A stretch of 29,799 nucleotides of DNA, taken from a virus. Every line of letters begins with the position of its first letter. Position 1 is the stretch's first letter. The notes beneath the pieces are model-generated. The model ran no database searches, had not been told where the DNA came from, and saw only the letters and a program-made list of their open reading frames with translations. The DNA lies in IMG/VR virus record IMGVR_UViG_3300037516_000232, positions 1 through 29,799 of that record; one strand, 5' to 3'. Position numbers and translations under genes: made by a program. Below are positions 29,496 through 29,799 of the stretch, in pieces.

Positions 29496-29799
29496 ATGGC
29501 AATCACAGCAAAAAAAGGAAATTCGTTTGAAAGAGAATTAATCGAAGCGGGAAACTACGTTGCCCGTTGTTACAAAATGGTCGAAATTGGAACATGCGAA
29601 GAAGAATATCAGGGGGTAAAAAAAACAGCGCACAAAGTACGCATCGGGTTTGAATTACCAACGGAATTAAAGATTTTTAATCCTGAAAACGGCGAACAGC
29701 CTTGCGTTATCGACAAGGAATTTAGTTTGTCGCTACATGAAAAATCGACGTTAAGACGTTATTTGCAGGGTTGGCGCGGTAAAGCATTTACAGACGACG
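29496..29799 (+). CDS. Putative phage ssDNA-binding-type protein (3' end outside window)
   Basis: The frame starts at ATG 29496 and is open to the window edge (101 residues seen). It begins MAITAKKGNSFERELIEAGN, followed by Y-V-A-R-C-Y-K-M-V-E-I-G-T, then T-A-H-K-V-R-I-G-F-E-L-P, F-S-L-S-L-H-E-K-S-T-L-R-R and W-R-G-K-A-F-T. This is the pattern of conserved phage proteins with an OB-like fold near recombination and replication genes (G.y.aR.......G.......... ..r+.fel ... LH.KS.LR..L..WRG..F). Together with the previous gene it marks the start of a replication region. Confidence 0.55.
   Translation, partial: MAITAKKGNSFERELIEAGNYVARCYKMVEIGTCEEEYQGVKKTAHKVRIGFELPTELKIFNPENGEQPCVIDKEFSLSLHEKSTLRRYLQGWRGKAFTDD

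Noticed and set aside
1-29799. tRNA genes, CRISPR arrays, insertion sequences
   Set aside because: I saw no cloverleaf with a T-loop GTTCRANNC pattern in a gap, no regularly spaced direct repeats, and no transposase with terminal inverted repeats. The only mobile-type gene is the HNH endonuclease.

Overview
The window is part of a tailed-phage genome, or of a prophage, from a Bacteroidetes host, most likely Flavobacterium or a relative. Four observations support this. The DNA is AT-rich and every gene I accept is on the + strand. The recognisable promoter elements are the Bacteroidetes -7 box TAnnTTTG. Starts lie in A/T-rich leaders without clear Shine-Dalgarno sequences. The structural genes form a contractile-tail (myovirus) set with a Mu-like head module. 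No transposase, integrase or repressor is in the window, so lifestyle cannot be decided.

Layout. (1) 1-1913: a chain of ten or so very small genes joined by ATGA/TAATG overlaps, including two single-pass membrane peptides and a Cys4 zinc-knuckle-like protein. (2) 1927-8860: a PLD-like protein, a small nested gene, small and large terminase, gp36-type connector, DUF935 portal, a gpF-type minor head protein carrying a C-terminal HEFGH zincin-like domain, a Cys-rich small protein, gpG-type tail completion protein and a neck protein. (3) 8862-11930: a detached piece of the baseplate (J-like protein and a gp48-position protein with a carbohydrate-binding motif), a free-standing HNH homing endonuclease, a collar-domain fibre and a tiny ribbon-helix-helix protein with a TTG start. 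(4) 12019-14099: ClpP-like head protease/scaffold and major capsid protein, read from a promoter that seems to give a leaderless mRNA. (5) 14183-20933: sheath, tube, tail assembly chaperones joined by a -1 frameshift on A9, tape measure, DUF6046-like protein, hub, spike and gp25-like wedge. (6) 20920-25390: host-recognition proteins: LysM/gpX-like anchor fused to a delta-60 propeller, Ig-like baseplate protein, long fibre with a duplicated 42-residue unit, and an arabinofuranosidase-like lectin-fold protein. (7) 25499-27874: lysis region with holin, M15 endolysin, metallophosphoesterase and a probable unimolecular spanin, closed by a strong terminator. (8) 28095-end: a new promoter and the start of an early/replication region of small genes ending in a putative ssDNA-binding-type protein cut by the window edge.

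The genes describe a path of DNA packaging, head assembly, contractile tail assembly, receptor binding and lysis. The most unusual points are the apparent total absence of GATC and CCGG from the window, the zincin fused to the minor head protein, the two promoters placed exactly 4 nt before an ATG, the split baseplate module, the RHH gene next to a palindrome at the head-operon promoter, and the single-gene spanin candidate. I did not find a complete defence or diversity-generating system.
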